A stretch of DNA of 64,000 bases from Bowmanella denitrificans (GCF_039522935.1 NZ_BAAAEI010000012.1:1-64000); one strand, 5' to 3'. Numbered from the stretch's first letter, positions 6,626 to 15,766 are shown. Program-made: numbers and translations. Notes: generated by a model from the letters alone, not told the origin.

Positions 6626-7870
6626 CTAACTATTTTGTGGTTGATGCGCTCTCATGCGACTATCTGCACGGTAGTGGCGCTGGTCGGCCGGAAGATCGCG
6701 AAACGACCAACATACAACCTGATTACGGCCATTCTCTTTGGCTGTATACAATGCCTGGTCTGCATTAATTAACGCCTTTTCAATACTTTCAGCAGTGCCT
6801 ACCTGATGGATGCCGATACTCACAGTCACCCGCAAGGTTATCCCGTCAGAAGTAACTAAAGACCGCTGTTCAAGCGCTTTTCTAATTTCTTCGGCCAGTG
6901 TGGCAGCAGCGTTAAGATCCTCATCCATAACAATTAAGAATTCTTCGCCCCCCATACGGGCTATCAGTCTGCCGTTACCGGCATGCGCCTGAAGCTGCTG
7001 ACTGAAGTCCTGCAAAACCAGATCACCACAAGCATGCCCGTAACGGTCATTGATACTTTTAAAGTGGTCGATATCTATCGCCACAATACTGGTGGGTGAA
7101 TGGTTTCTTTGCCCCTGCTGTTTAAGCTGCAAAGCATTAAAAAAACCGCGCCGGTTCAGTAATCCGGTAAGCCAGTCTATACGAGCCAGGTCAGCATTTC
7201 GGGCTGCCAGCATGGCAAACTGTAGTGTCAGACAACCCACCGCCAGCGTCAGCATATAGAGTAACGACGCTACACTGAAGATAGAACGATGGTATCCCAG
7301 GGTCAGACGCGCCGTGGTTGGCAGAATTTCCGCAATACTGGCGTAAGACCATATATACACCAGAATATAAACGACCACTGCATAACGTAAGCGTTTATAT
7401 AAGCGCGCGATCTCTTCGCGGGGTGGGTGAGATAAGCTGTGCTGTAACAAAAACAAATACAGTATCTGCCCTGCAGCCGTAAACAATATGCGATAGCGGG
7501 CATTAGGCCATAGATACTCCCAGGCAGTCAGACTGACGATGGGAAAAAGCATCAACAATACCAACAACCAGGGTCTGACAGGCTGTTGGCCAAACTTCCA
7601 GAATCCTATCAAAAAGAACAGTGAAGAAGCCCCTAAGGTCAGATGGTTTAAGATAACCCTGGGGGGTTCCCATGCGGCTGGCAAGGCAAATGGAAAAACA
7701 AACAGTGAGAGACCGTTAACAAAAAAACCTATCGCCCACCATCTGGCATCCCGTGCGTCACTGTGGCGGCTACCCAAGTAAAGCAGCAGTCCTCCCAGCA
7801 TCATCTGCACGATGCCACGAGCCAGTGCCAGGGTGGTAATATCTACGGTAAAAGCGGTGATACCGTTCAA
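6626..7870 (-). CDS. Membrane-anchored diguanylate cyclase (GGDEF)
   Basis: Predicted 414-residue enzyme making cyclic di-GMP from two GTP. Residues 1 to about 225 contain seven or so hydrophobic segments, an integral membrane sensor. The GGDEF domain (about 235-395) opens with DWLTGLLNRRGF and has the active-site motif GGEEF, with IDIDHFKSINDRYGH as the metal/GTP region. The product-inhibition RxxD motif is absent five residues before GGEEF (the sequence is RLIARMGGEEF), so feedback control through the I-site is unlikely. A single-gene transcription unit is likely. The sensed signal is unknown. Confidence 0.9.
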   Translation of the reverse strand: MNGITAFTVDITTLALARGIVQMMLGGLLLYLGSRHSDARDARWWAIGFFVNGLSLFVFPFALPAAWEPPRVILNHLTLGASSLFFLIGFWKFGQQPVRPWLLVLLMLFPIVSLTAWEYLWPNARYRILFTAAGQILYLFLLQHSLSHPPREEIARLYKRLRYAVVVYILVYIWSYASIAEILPTTARLTLGYHRSIFSVASLLYMLTLAVGCLTLQFAMLAARNADLARIDWLTGLLNRRGFFNALQLKQQGQRNHSPTSIVAIDIDHFKSINDRYGHACGDLVLQDFSQQLQAHAGNGRLIARMGGEEFLIVMDEDLNAAATLAEEIRKALEQRSLVTSDGITLRVTVSIGIHQVGTAESIEKALINADQALYTAKENGRNQVVCWSFRDLPADQRHYRADSRMRAHQPQNS

Positions 7871-7973
7871 TGCAAACTCAACTACAAATAACGTCTGTTA
7901 CAGCCGCAACGAAAACGGCACTTAATCATGCTCCTGACAATCAACGTCCTGTTTGAATGGAACACATAGCCAT

Positions 7974-7988
7974 TTAACCATAGGTTAA
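7974..7988. promoter_or_regulatory. TTAACC-N3-GGTTAA palindrome
   Basis: A perfect 15-base palindrome about 100 bases upstream of the diguanylate cyclase start (minus strand) and about 110 bases upstream of the DinB-like remnant (plus strand). It could be an operator, but no cognate regulator is evident. Confidence 0.3.
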
Positions 7989-8097
7989 GGCGGGAGTCTC
8001 CTTTGACATATTACGGTTCATGCACGCGAATTTTTTAACTTGATCAATCTGCGGCAAAATAAGCAAATACATCATACCTAAGGCTATTGGATCCAAC

Positions 8098-8320
8098 GTG
8101 GGCGCACACCAGAACCAGTTTCGAGGTTTTGCCAAATACAATATGCAGTTCAATCAACCTTTGTTCGGGCAATTGGCAGAGCTAAGCGATGCGCAGCGAA
8201 AACAGAATATGGGGCATTCTTCGCATCGATTCATGCCACTATGAATCATATTCTGTTAGCAGACCGCATCTGGCTGACCCGCTTTCGCAATGCCATGCCG
8301 GAACTGAAATCATTACAGCA
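8098..8320 (+). pseudogene. DinB-like protein, frameshifted and truncated
   Basis: The plus-strand reading from GTG 8098 gives NQFRGFAKYNMQFNQ...LAELSDAQRKQNMG. After a frame change near 8213-8222 it continues as AFFASIHATMNHILLADRIWLTRF. Together these match the first 70 or so residues of DinB/YfiT-type four-helix proteins, including the first metal-ligand His of the SIHATMNH helix. The frame then runs into the 3' end of the opposite-strand SDR gene and loses similarity, so the C-terminal two thirds are missing. The gene is dead by frameshift and deletion. Confidence 0.75.
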
Positions 8321-9044
8321 AGTAGCCACCGTCTACTTCCAGCACGGCGTTGCGCATAGCAAAAGATTGGTCTGAAAGTAAAAACGCGATGGCACCAATC
8401 TGATCCTGCGGCGTCATCACCCGCCCCAGCGGCGTGCTCTGCAAGGTAGCAAAGAAGGCATCCTGCTGTTCCTGACTCATACCCGCTTTGCCCTGGATTT
8501 CTGTGGCAGTGACACCGGGACGAACCGAGCTTATCCGAATACCCAGAGACGCCAGCTCAAGGTTAGCGACCCGGGCAATGGCTTCAAATGCGGCTTTGCT
8601 GGCAGCATAAACTGCCGCACCGGCAAAGGCTTTGGTCACCGCCACACTGGATACAAATACCACGCTGGATGGATTATTCAGTAAAGGTTGAAGTTGCTGC
8701 AAGGTTATCAGCGGTCCTTTGGCATTGGCGGCCATGGTCAGATCAAAGTCACTTTCCTGGCTGGCCAGTATCGATTGTGGATAAAACACACCAGCATTCA
8801 GCACCAGGCCATCCAGTGTAACCCTGTCACTTTGCAATGCACTGGCTAAGCTGGCGAGCTGTGCGCTGTCCGTGCTGTCTGCCACAAACCCCATGCAGCC
8901 CAGCTGTTTGCTTGCCTCATCTACCCTGGCCTGATTGCGGCCGGTAATAATCACTCTGTTACCTGCGGCCAGCAGATGTTCGGCTAACGCGCGGCCAATA
9001 CCCGCCGTACCCCCGGTGATTAAGATCGTTTTATTGCTCATCAT
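8313..9044 (-). CDS. Short-chain dehydrogenase/reductase
   Basis: Predicted 243-residue NAD(P)-dependent oxidoreductase of the classical SDR family. TGGTAGIG near residue 10 is the dinucleotide-binding glycine motif, NAG the central structural motif, and SSV...YAASKAA supplies the Ser-Tyr-Lys catalytic set. The C terminus VDGGYLL is typical. The ATG at 9044 (or 9041) is chosen because an AGGA sits just upstream and the SDR core begins there; the open frame extends about 50 codons further with unrelated sequence that would overlap the divergent regulator's promoter. It is divergent from a LysR gene that probably controls it. The substrate is unknown. Confidence 0.9.
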   Translation of the reverse strand: MMSNKTILITGGTAGIGRALAEHLLAAGNRVIITGRNQARVDEASKQLGCMGFVADSTDSAQLASLASALQSDRVTLDGLVLNAGVFYPQSILASQESDFDLTMAANAKGPLITLQQLQPLLNNPSSVVFVSSVAVTKAFAGAAVYAASKAAFEAIARVANLELASLGIRISSVRPGVTATEIQGKAGMSQEQQDAFFATLQSTPLGRVMTPQDQIGAIAFLLSDQSFAMRNAVLEVDGGYLL

Positions 9045-9152
9045 TCTGTTCCTATTGAATTGCTGAAGTCGCAACAGATTAGCAACTTGATCAGGCAACA
9101 ATAAGGCACCAATATAGACACCAAATGATTCCCATATAGAAACAATAGAGCA

Positions 9153-10058
9153 ATGTCTTATCTGAATTTGCCCCTGCTGCATGTTTTTCATCTGGTTGCG
9201 GCCCGCGGCAGCTTCCAGGCCGCCGCCACAGAACTCGACCTACCGCGTTCGTCGGTCAGTAAGAAAATTCGTCAGTTAGAGGATTTTGTCGGCCAGCCCT
9301 TACTTAAGCGCTCAACCCGACAGTTGCATTTAACCGATGTTGGGCAAAATCTGCTCAGCAGCACAGGTGACCTGGAAGGGGTATTAAGCAATTTGCATCA
9401 CCTTAAAGATGATATGCAGCTCGCCCCTAAAGGCCGGGTGAAGATCAGTGCCAGTGTACTGATGGGCCAGACCTTTCTGCTACCGCTACTTGGAGGATTG
9501 CGTGACACTTACCCGGATATTGAGTTGGATCTCAGCCTGGATGATCGCACCGTCGATCTGCTGGAAGAAAAAGTGGATATTGCTATTCGCATTGGCCAAT
9601 TACCGGACTCGTCCCTGATCGCCCGAAAAATCGGTATGAAACGCTGGGGCTGGTTTGCCGCACCGGCATACCTGACCAACAAAGGCACGCCAAATGATCC
9701 AAGCGAGTTAGAAGCTCATGAATGCCTGGTGTTTAGCAACCGTACCAGCCGTTTTAATTTCTGGCCTTTTGCCAATGCTCAGGGCCAGACCCAAACGGTT
9801 GAGGTTAAACCTGCCATACAAACCGACAACAGTCGGCTGCTGGTCGATATGGCCTGTGCCGGACTGGGTATTATGATGATTGACCCTATGTTTATTGCCA
9901 GCGAACGCAAAGATGGCAAGTTGATTCCGGTCTTTACCGATTGGCATCATCCGGACAGCAGCCCAATTCACTTATTATGCCTGGGTGAGCGCAGTAAAGC
10001 CGCACAAGCCGTGTGGCAGTTTTTGTTTAATCGCTGGAAAGTACCGGCACAGCCGTGA
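9153..10058 (+). CDS. LysR family transcriptional regulator
   Basis: Predicted 301-residue LysR regulator. The N-terminal winged helix-turn-helix (FHLVAARGSFQAAATELDLPRSSVSKKIRQLE, about residues 11-45) is intact, followed by the periplasmic-binding-protein-like effector domain with VDIAIRIGQLPDSSLIARKIG. It is transcribed away from the SDR gene with about 110 bases between the starts, the standard arrangement for a LysR protein controlling its neighbour. The effector is unknown. Confidence 0.9.
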   Translation: MSYLNLPLLHVFHLVAARGSFQAAATELDLPRSSVSKKIRQLEDFVGQPLLKRSTRQLHLTDVGQNLLSSTGDLEGVLSNLHHLKDDMQLAPKGRVKISASVLMGQTFLLPLLGGLRDTYPDIELDLSLDDRTVDLLEEKVDIAIRIGQLPDSSLIARKIGMKRWGWFAAPAYLTNKGTPNDPSELEAHECLVFSNRTSRFNFWPFANAQGQTQTVEVKPAIQTDNSRLLVDMACAGLGIMMIDPMFIASERKDGKLIPVFTDWHHPDSSPIHLLCLGERSKAAQAVWQFLFNRWKVPAQP

Positions 10059-10076
10059 ATTGAACAAGGCCCTGTA

Positions 10077-10919
10077 TCAGGCCGCCTGTAGTTCCTTTCG
10101 TAGCATCTCGGTGGCAAAGCGCAAGAAGGTCTGCACTCTTGGTGTGTAACGCAGGTCTGGATGGATAAGCAGCCATAACGGGCACGACAGTTGTGGGTCT
10201 ATTCCTTGCAAACGCTGCAGGCGTAAATATCGGGCCAGATAATCGGGCAATAGTGCCTTACCTACACCGCTCGCCGCGGCCTGAGCTGCAGCCCACATAC
10301 TGTTAACCTTTAACACCACCTGCTGGGCAGGAACATGCTTGGCCAGCCAACGTCCAGCAGGAATTGACGACAGGCTACTATCCAAGTTGATCCAGAATAA
10401 CGGTTCCTGAGTGCCTGCCCCGGTATAAATCCCATAGTCAAAATCGCCAACGTTTTTACCTATCCAGGTTTCTGGCGGCGTATTGGTTGGCCGAATCGCC
10501 ACTTCGGCTTCATAGCGGGCCAGATCGGCAAACTGATTGGTCACCACTAACTCAAAATGAATAGCTGGATGCAATATGCGAAACGCCTGCATAACACGGG
10601 TAACCAAAGGTACCAGCGAGTCGGCCGTGGTTACGGTTACCCTCCCTTGCAACTGCTCCTCGCCACTTGCCAACCGACGACGTGCCACGGCCAGTTGTTC
10701 TTCCATTTTCCCAGCCGCCTGGGCCAGTTCTTCGCCCAGGGAACTGAGTACATAGCGCCCCCTTACACGCTTAAAGAGCGGCCCGGCGGGATGACACTCC
10801 AGCTCCTTCAAACGCCGATATAAGGTGGCCAAATGAATATTCAGATATTTAGAGGCCGCCACAGGGGTGCCTTCGCGAGCCAATGCCGCCACCAATTGCA
10901 GGTCCTGATAGGTAAGCAT
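10077..10919 (-). CDS. LysR family transcriptional regulator
   Basis: Predicted 280-residue LysR regulator. The N terminus is MLTYQDLQLVAALAREGTPVAASKYLNIHLATLYRRLKELE, an intact winged HTH; the effector domain is shorter and more divergent than usual. It is convergent with the 9153 regulator and divergent from a mini-gene that is the shrunken relic of an azoreductase-like gene (11016-11114) and an SMR exporter. The original target was therefore probably the azoreductase/exporter unit. Confidence 0.85.
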   Translation of the reverse strand: MLTYQDLQLVAALAREGTPVAASKYLNIHLATLYRRLKELECHPAGPLFKRVRGRYVLSSLGEELAQAAGKMEEQLAVARRRLASGEEQLQGRVTVTTADSLVPLVTRVMQAFRILHPAIHFELVVTNQFADLARYEAEVAIRPTNTPPETWIGKNVGDFDYGIYTGAGTQEPLFWINLDSSLSSIPAGRWLAKHVPAQQVVLKVNSMWAAAQAAASGVGKALLPDYLARYLRLQRLQGIDPQLSCPLWLLIHPDLRYTPRVQTFLRFATEMLRKELQAA

Positions 10920-11015
10920 TTTCGCACCCTTGCAAATATGTTTCGCAAATCATGCTCTATCATTCGCATTCACACAAATTAATAATAACCAGAGTTTAAC
11001 TGCGGGAAAGATTGC

Positions 11016-11114
11016 ATGACGACTTTGCTAAATATTAAAGCTTCTCTGGCTTTTATTGGCCTGACTGATATCCAGGTGTTTTCCGTAGCGCCAACCGCAG
11101 GAGCACTGATATGA
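11016..11114 (+). pseudogene. Internally deleted FMN-dependent azoreductase-like mini-ORF
   Basis: A 32-codon frame with a good GGGAAAG ribosome site. Residues 1-10 (MTTLLNIKAS) match the start of AzoR-type NADH:quinone/azo reductases (the strand leading to the SPRG FMN loop). Residues 11-24 (LAFIGLTDIQVFSV) match their C-terminal LGFIGITD region. The intervening 160-170 residues are missing, apparently by an in-frame deletion. The stop overlaps the ATG of the following exporter gene (ATGA), so translation of the remnant may still couple to the exporter. Confidence 0.6.
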
Positions 11115-11449
11115 GTCAAGTCACCGCCTGGGTGCTGCTGATATTGTCCGGCGTGCTCGACGTGTTTTGGGCAATCGCCACCAAAAAGTCTTTAGGTATG
11201 ACCCAACTCGGATGGACCTGTTTGTCAGTAATCTTGCTGGCAGGTTTTGTCATTACCCTGGGTAAAGCACTGAATGTGCTGCCGCTGGGTTTGGCCTACG
11301 CCGTTTGGACTGGCATTGGTGCTGCCGGGTCTGTGATTTTTGGTGCGTTGATCTTTGGCGAACCAGTAAGTGCACAAAGAATTCTCTATGTGACTATTAT
11401 CCTGGCGGCTATTGTTGGGCTGCACTTGGATCCTCAGCCTACTCCGTAA
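11111..11449 (+). CDS. Small multidrug resistance (SMR) family protein, Gdx/SugE-like
   Basis: Predicted 112-residue membrane protein with four transmembrane helices, working as an antiparallel dimer. The AYAVWTGIGAAGSVIFG segment is the signature of the Gdx/SugE (guanidinium exporter) branch. The essential membrane-embedded acidic residue of helix 1, normally Glu (E13/E14), is Asp17 here (SGVLDVFW). Gdx-like function is therefore plausible, but proton/substrate coupling may differ. The start overlaps the stop of the azoreductase relic. No guanidine riboswitch was recognised upstream. Confidence 0.85.
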   Translation: MSQVTAWVLLILSGVLDVFWAIATKKSLGMTQLGWTCLSVILLAGFVITLGKALNVLPLGLAYAVWTGIGAAGSVIFGALIFGEPVSAQRILYVTIILAAIVGLHLDPQPTP

Positions 11450-11527
11450 GACTGGAATACGTCCGCTTGCGGTAAAACAGGTTATAGTAGCGGCATTGCC
11501 TGATATTCACGTATAGCTCTGTTCCTT

Positions 11528-12661
11528 ATGTACCAACTCAACGCATTTGACCCACAACAGTTTCTTCAACAACACTGGCAAAAGCAGCCTGTGCTGATCA
11601 GAGGCGGCTTTAGCGAATTTCTCGATCCCCTGGATGAACATGATTTAGCCGGGCTGGCTCAGGAGCCCGATATCGATGCCCGCATTGTGTCCAGGCAGGG
11701 CGATAACTGGCAGGTAACACAGGGCCCTTTTACGGAATTCAGCCAGCATTGTCAGGGGCAATGGAGTCTGCTGGTACAAGGGGGGGACAGATATCTGGAT
11801 GAAGCCAGCGAACTGCTGAATGCCTTTAACTTCGTACCGCGCTGGCGGGTCGACGACCTGATGGTAAGCTTTTCGGTGCCCGGCGCCGGGGTCGGCCCGC
11901 ATTTAGACCAGTACGATGTGTTTATTATACAGGGTAAGGGCAGTCGCCGCTGGCAGGTAGGTGACAAGGGGCAGCATCAACAAACCCGCCCTCATCCACG
12001 CCTGAGCCAGGTGGCCGCCTTTAAGCCGTTGATTGATGAAGTGCTGACCGCCGGCGATATTTTGTATATTCCGCCAGGTTTCCCCCATTGCGGTGAAGCA
12101 TTGGAGCCTTGCTTAAATTATTCAGTAGGTTTTCGCGCCCCCAATCAACAGGAACTGCTGTCTTCGCTGGCGGATTTTGCTTTGCAGCAGGACGCATTTC
12201 ATCAACGCTACGAGGATAAGGGTTTAGCGCCACGCAGATTCGCCGGTGAAGTACTCAGCACTGAAGTTGAATGCATCAGGCAATTAATTCAAGCCAGTCT
12301 GCATCAGCCAGAATTTGAACTGTGGTTGGGAGAGTTTCTGAGCAAAGGGCCAGAGATGGCGGAGACGCAAACCCAGAATATTCGGGCCCCGGAACTGGCC
12401 GCGTATTTGCTGGCCGCCAAACCTTTGCAGCGTCAGCTTGAATATAAAGGTGTATGGCTGGAGTGCAATGACAGTTGCATATTGTTGCACTTTGGCGAAC
12501 TCAATCAACAGGTAGATAAAGCACTTTTGCCCTATATTGAAACATTATGTACTGATACGGTTTGGTACAAGCCAGATGACATCAGCGAAATCAGCTTAAC
12601 TGCACTGTGCCACAGCATATTACCGCTGGTTAATGCTGGCGTGTGGGAGCTGACTGAATAG
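11528..12661 (+). CDS. roxA: Ribosomal protein uL16 arginine 3-hydroxylase
   Basis: Predicted 377-residue cupin-fold 2-oxoglutarate/Fe(II) oxygenase (YcfD/RoxA family), which hydroxylates an arginine of ribosomal protein L16. The Fe(II)-binding triad is visible: His125 and Asp127 in GPHLDQYDVF, and His187 in PPGFPHCGE, at positions I recall for the E. coli enzyme. HWQKQPVLIRGGF near the N terminus is also typical. The C-terminal dimerisation/winged-helix part is present, so the length is full. It sits alone between the SMR gene and an acetyltransferase. Confidence 0.93.
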   Translation: MYQLNAFDPQQFLQQHWQKQPVLIRGGFSEFLDPLDEHDLAGLAQEPDIDARIVSRQGDNWQVTQGPFTEFSQHCQGQWSLLVQGGDRYLDEASELLNAFNFVPRWRVDDLMVSFSVPGAGVGPHLDQYDVFIIQGKGSRRWQVGDKGQHQQTRPHPRLSQVAAFKPLIDEVLTAGDILYIPPGFPHCGEALEPCLNYSVGFRAPNQQELLSSLADFALQQDAFHQRYEDKGLAPRRFAGEVLSTEVECIRQLIQASLHQPEFELWLGEFLSKGPEMAETQTQNIRAPELAAYLLAAKPLQRQLEYKGVWLECNDSCILLHFGELNQQVDKALLPYIETLCTDTVWYKPDDISEISLTALCHSILPLVNAGVWELTE

Positions 12662-12703
12662 ATTGGTAGATTAAAGCCGTCCCCTTTACCCATGTAGGCA
12701 GTA

Positions 12704-13228
12704 GTGATTAGGCCCGAGCAACACAACGAATGTCTGTTTAATACGCCGCGGCTAGTTTGTCGGCGCTGGCGTAACAGTGATCTGGATGCCCTGTATCAGG
12801 TGTATTCCGACCCATTGGCAATGCAATGGGTGGGGGACAGAAAACCGATCAGCTTGCCTGAGTGTCACAATTGGTTGCATGTCACGGCCCGCAACTATGC
12901 AACCCGAGGCTACGGAATGTTTACCCTTGAAGAGCAAACCAGCGGCCAGATTGCCGGCTTTTGTGGGCTGGTCCATCCCGGTAACCAACCACAAGCCGAG
13001 ATCAAGTACGCGCTAAGACGCAACCTGTGGGGCCAGGGTCTGGCCAGTGAGTTTGTACCAGCGTTGTTGAATCACGGCGCCCAGGTGCATGGACTGGAGC
13101 TGATTATTGCCACTGTTTACCCACAAAACCTGGCATCCAGACGGGTGCTGGAAAAAGCTGGCATGTTGCTGGTCAGGGAATTTGACGATGATGGCCATAC
13201 TATTTGTCTGTATGAATGGCACGCATAA
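12704..13228 (+). CDS. GNAT family N-acetyltransferase, RimJ/RimL-type
   Basis: Predicted 174-residue acetyltransferase starting at GTG 12704; no in-frame ATG fits better. NTPRLVCRRW at the N terminus is the RimJ/RimL-type opening, and the acetyl-CoA loop WGQGLASEF (about 106-114) and NLASRRVLEKAGM follow. It lies about 40 bases after roxA on the same strand and may be co-transcribed. The acceptor is unknown. Confidence 0.85.
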   Translation: MIRPEQHNECLFNTPRLVCRRWRNSDLDALYQVYSDPLAMQWVGDRKPISLPECHNWLHVTARNYATRGYGMFTLEEQTSGQIAGFCGLVHPGNQPQAEIKYALRRNLWGQGLASEFVPALLNHGAQVHGLELIIATVYPQNLASRRVLEKAGMLLVREFDDDGHTICLYEWHA

Positions 13229-13247
13229 TCCCGCCTGACCAGCGGTG

Positions 13248-14657
13248 CTACTCTACTCCCAGTTCTTTTAATTTCCTGGTCAGGGTATTGCGCCCCCACC
13301 CCAGTTTACGTGCCGCTTCCTGTTTATGGCCATGGGTATGATGCAAGGCCCGTTCAAGCAGGATTTTTTCAAAACTGATACTGGCGTCATTCAGAATATT
13401 CTGGCGTCCTGACTGCAATTGTTTGTCAGCCCAGACGGCCAATAGACTCTGCCAGTCACCACCAGGTTCTGTACCATCACGCCCAATAGGCTGTTCATGC
13501 AACTCCTGGGGTAAGTCTGAAGGAATGATTTCTTTGCCACTGGCCATGACGGTTAACCAGCGACACAGGTTTTCCAACTGACGGACGTTCCCCTGCCACG
13601 GCAACTGACTGAGGATTCTGGCGGTATCCTTGCCCAGGGTTTTGGCTTCCACTTCCAGCTCTTTGGCCGCTTTAAGCAGAAAGTGTTCGGCCAGCGGGCC
13701 AATATCTTCACGCCGTTCTGCCAGACGCGGAATATGGATACGAATCACATTCAGGCGGTGAAACAAATCCTCACGGAATTTGCCCTGGCCCACCCGCTGT
13801 TCCAGATTCTGGTGTGTGGCCGCAATAATACGCACATCCACCGATACCGGATTATGCCCACCAACCCGGTAAAACTGACCGTCGGCCAACACCCTGAGCA
13901 AGCGGGTCTGCACATCCAGCGGCATATCGCCAATCTCATCCAGAAACAAGGTGCCGCCATCGGCCTGCTCAAAACGCCCCTGCCTGGCATTCTGTGCGCC
14001 AGTAAAAGCGCCTTTCTCGTGGCCAAATAATTCGGATTCAATTAAGTCGGTGGGAATCGCTGCCATATTCAGGGCAATAAATGGCTGCTTTGCTCTGGGG
14101 CTGTGTTTGTGTAGCGCTCTGGCCACCAGCTCTTTACCTGTACCAGACTCACCGTTGATCAACACACTGATACTGGAGCGAGACAAACGACCAATAGCGC
14201 GAAATACCTCCTGCATGGCCGGCGCTTCACCGATGATTTCGGTTTCCAGCCTTGGCACCTGGCGCTGTTGCTGTTTCAGATGTTCGCGGGAATGGGCCAG
14301 CGCCCGTTTCACCAGATTTACCGCCTCATCGATGTCAAAGGGTTTGGGTAAATATTCAAAGGCGCCGCCCTGATAGGCGTTCACCGCACTGTCCAGATCG
14401 GAATGGGCGGTCATAATAATGACCGGCAGATTGGCAAACTGGCGATGTATTTCCTCCAGCAACTGCATGCCATCCATTTGTGGCATGCGGATATCCGACA
14501 CAATCACCTCTGGTTGCTGGCCGGCTTCCAACTGGCGCAGTAAGTCCTGTGGATTGTCAAAGCTATAGCATTCAATATCTGCTGTCTGCAGGGCCTTTTG
14601 CAGTACCCAGCGAATGGAGCTGTCGTCGTCCACTATCCAAACCGGTGCAGCACTCAT
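13248..14657 (-). CDS. glnG: Nitrogen regulation response regulator NtrC (NR-I)
   Basis: Predicted 469-residue sigma-54 activator. The receiver domain (about 1-120) has the phospho-acceptor Asp in VIVSDIRMPQMDG. The AAA+ domain has Walker A GESGTGKE and the sigma-54-contacting loop GAFTGA. The C-terminal Fis-type helix-turn-helix (AARKLGWGRNTLTRKLKELG) binds TGCACC-N5-GGTGCA sites. Its start overlaps the ntrB stop by four bases (ATGA). With NtrB it activates glnA and other nitrogen-starvation genes. Confidence 0.97.
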   Translation of the reverse strand: MSAAPVWIVDDDSSIRWVLQKALQTADIECYSFDNPQDLLRQLEAGQQPEVIVSDIRMPQMDGMQLLEEIHRQFANLPVIIMTAHSDLDSAVNAYQGGAFEYLPKPFDIDEAVNLVKRALAHSREHLKQQQRQVPRLETEIIGEAPAMQEVFRAIGRLSRSSISVLINGESGTGKELVARALHKHSPRAKQPFIALNMAAIPTDLIESELFGHEKGAFTGAQNARQGRFEQADGGTLFLDEIGDMPLDVQTRLLRVLADGQFYRVGGHNPVSVDVRIIAATHQNLEQRVGQGKFREDLFHRLNVIRIHIPRLAERREDIGPLAEHFLLKAAKELEVEAKTLGKDTARILSQLPWQGNVRQLENLCRWLTVMASGKEIIPSDLPQELHEQPIGRDGTEPGGDWQSLLAVWADKQLQSGRQNILNDASISFEKILLERALHHTHGHKQEAARKLGWGRNTLTRKLKELGVE

Positions 14658-15718
14658 AGTCCGGGCTCCTTCTTATCAATGGGCAGGTAAATGGTAAATT
14701 CGGTATGGCCGGGCCAGCTTTCCACTTCAATTTTACCCCTGTGGTGATCGATTAGATTCTGGGCTATCGACAGCCCCAGCCCGGTGCCATCCTGTTTGCC
14801 TGTGACCATGGGGTAGAAAAGTGTGTCCTTAAGGCGATCGGGAATGCCTGGGCCGTTATCAATAATTTTAATCTGTGCGCAGAGCGGGAAGCGCTTGCCA
14901 TGAATAGTCACTTGCCGCTCAATGCGGGTTATAAAGCGAATAACGCCCTTGCCCTCCAGCACCTGTACGGCGTTACGGGCAATATTCAGCACCGCCTGCT
15001 GAATTTTTTCATCGTCAATCCACAGCTCCGGAATACTGGGATCGTAGTCGCGCACCAACTGTACATCGGCAATTTCATCCAGACTCAGCAGGGTACGGAT
15101 TTTTTCCAGCACCCAGTGCAGATTATGCCACTGGAAGTTTGGCGGCTTATTCGGACCCAGTAAGCGATCAACCAGATTACGCAAGCGGTCCGATTGCTCA
15201 ATAATCAGTTGGGTAAATTCCCTTAGCTCCGGGTCAGCCAGTTGTTTTTCCAACAGCTGTGCCGCTCCCCGCAGGCCACCTAGGGGGTTTTTAATTTCAT
15301 GGGCCAGGCCGCGCACCAGTTCGCGGGCTGCCTGTTGTTGTGCCCATTGCTGGTTTTCCTGGCTGATGCGCCGCAGATTATCGATTTTTTTAATTTCCAA
15401 CAGCAGCATAGGCTGTTTGCGCTGCTCAATGCTGGTGACCATGATGTCGGCCAGAGAATGACGTCCGTCGGCAAAAGTCACCTGCACTTCGCTATCAGAA
15501 AAGCTTTCCCGGTATTGCAGCGCACCGAGTAAACGTTGGGTTTCCAGACTGGACTGTAAAAACAGTTTGCGCAGCTCCTGGCCCTGTAGTTGATTAAAAC
15601 TTTGCTCGAAGAAAGACTCTGCCGCAGGATTGGCATATCTCACCTTCAGCTCATCGTCCAGCAGCAACACCGCCAGGGACAAATGGCCGATCAGACTTTC
15701 CGGAGATCCTGTTGTCAC
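14654..15718 (-). CDS. glnL: Nitrogen regulation sensor kinase NtrB (NR-II)
   Basis: Predicted 354-residue cytoplasmic histidine kinase. An N-terminal PAS domain (about 10-110) is followed by the H-box ELVRGLAHEIKNPLGG, the N-box NIARNAVQVLEG, and the G boxes DNGPGIP and GTGLGLSIAQNLI. It phosphorylates NtrC when PII (GlnB) is uridylylated. It is the first gene of the ntrBC unit, about 50 bases downstream of a perfect NtrC site, so the operon is probably autoregulated. Confidence 0.96.
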   Translation of the reverse strand: MTTGSPESLIGHLSLAVLLLDDELKVRYANPAAESFFEQSFNQLQGQELRKLFLQSSLETQRLLGALQYRESFSDSEVQVTFADGRHSLADIMVTSIEQRKQPMLLLEIKKIDNLRRISQENQQWAQQQAARELVRGLAHEIKNPLGGLRGAAQLLEKQLADPELREFTQLIIEQSDRLRNLVDRLLGPNKPPNFQWHNLHWVLEKIRTLLSLDEIADVQLVRDYDPSIPELWIDDEKIQQAVLNIARNAVQVLEGKGVIRFITRIERQVTIHGKRFPLCAQIKIIDNGPGIPDRLKDTLFYPMVTGKQDGTGLGLSIAQNLIDHHRGKIEVESWPGHTEFTIYLPIDKKEPGL

Positions 15719-15766
15719 CCATACCTCGTGAATAAAATCTGAGCTGGTCTGTTACCATCAACTCTA

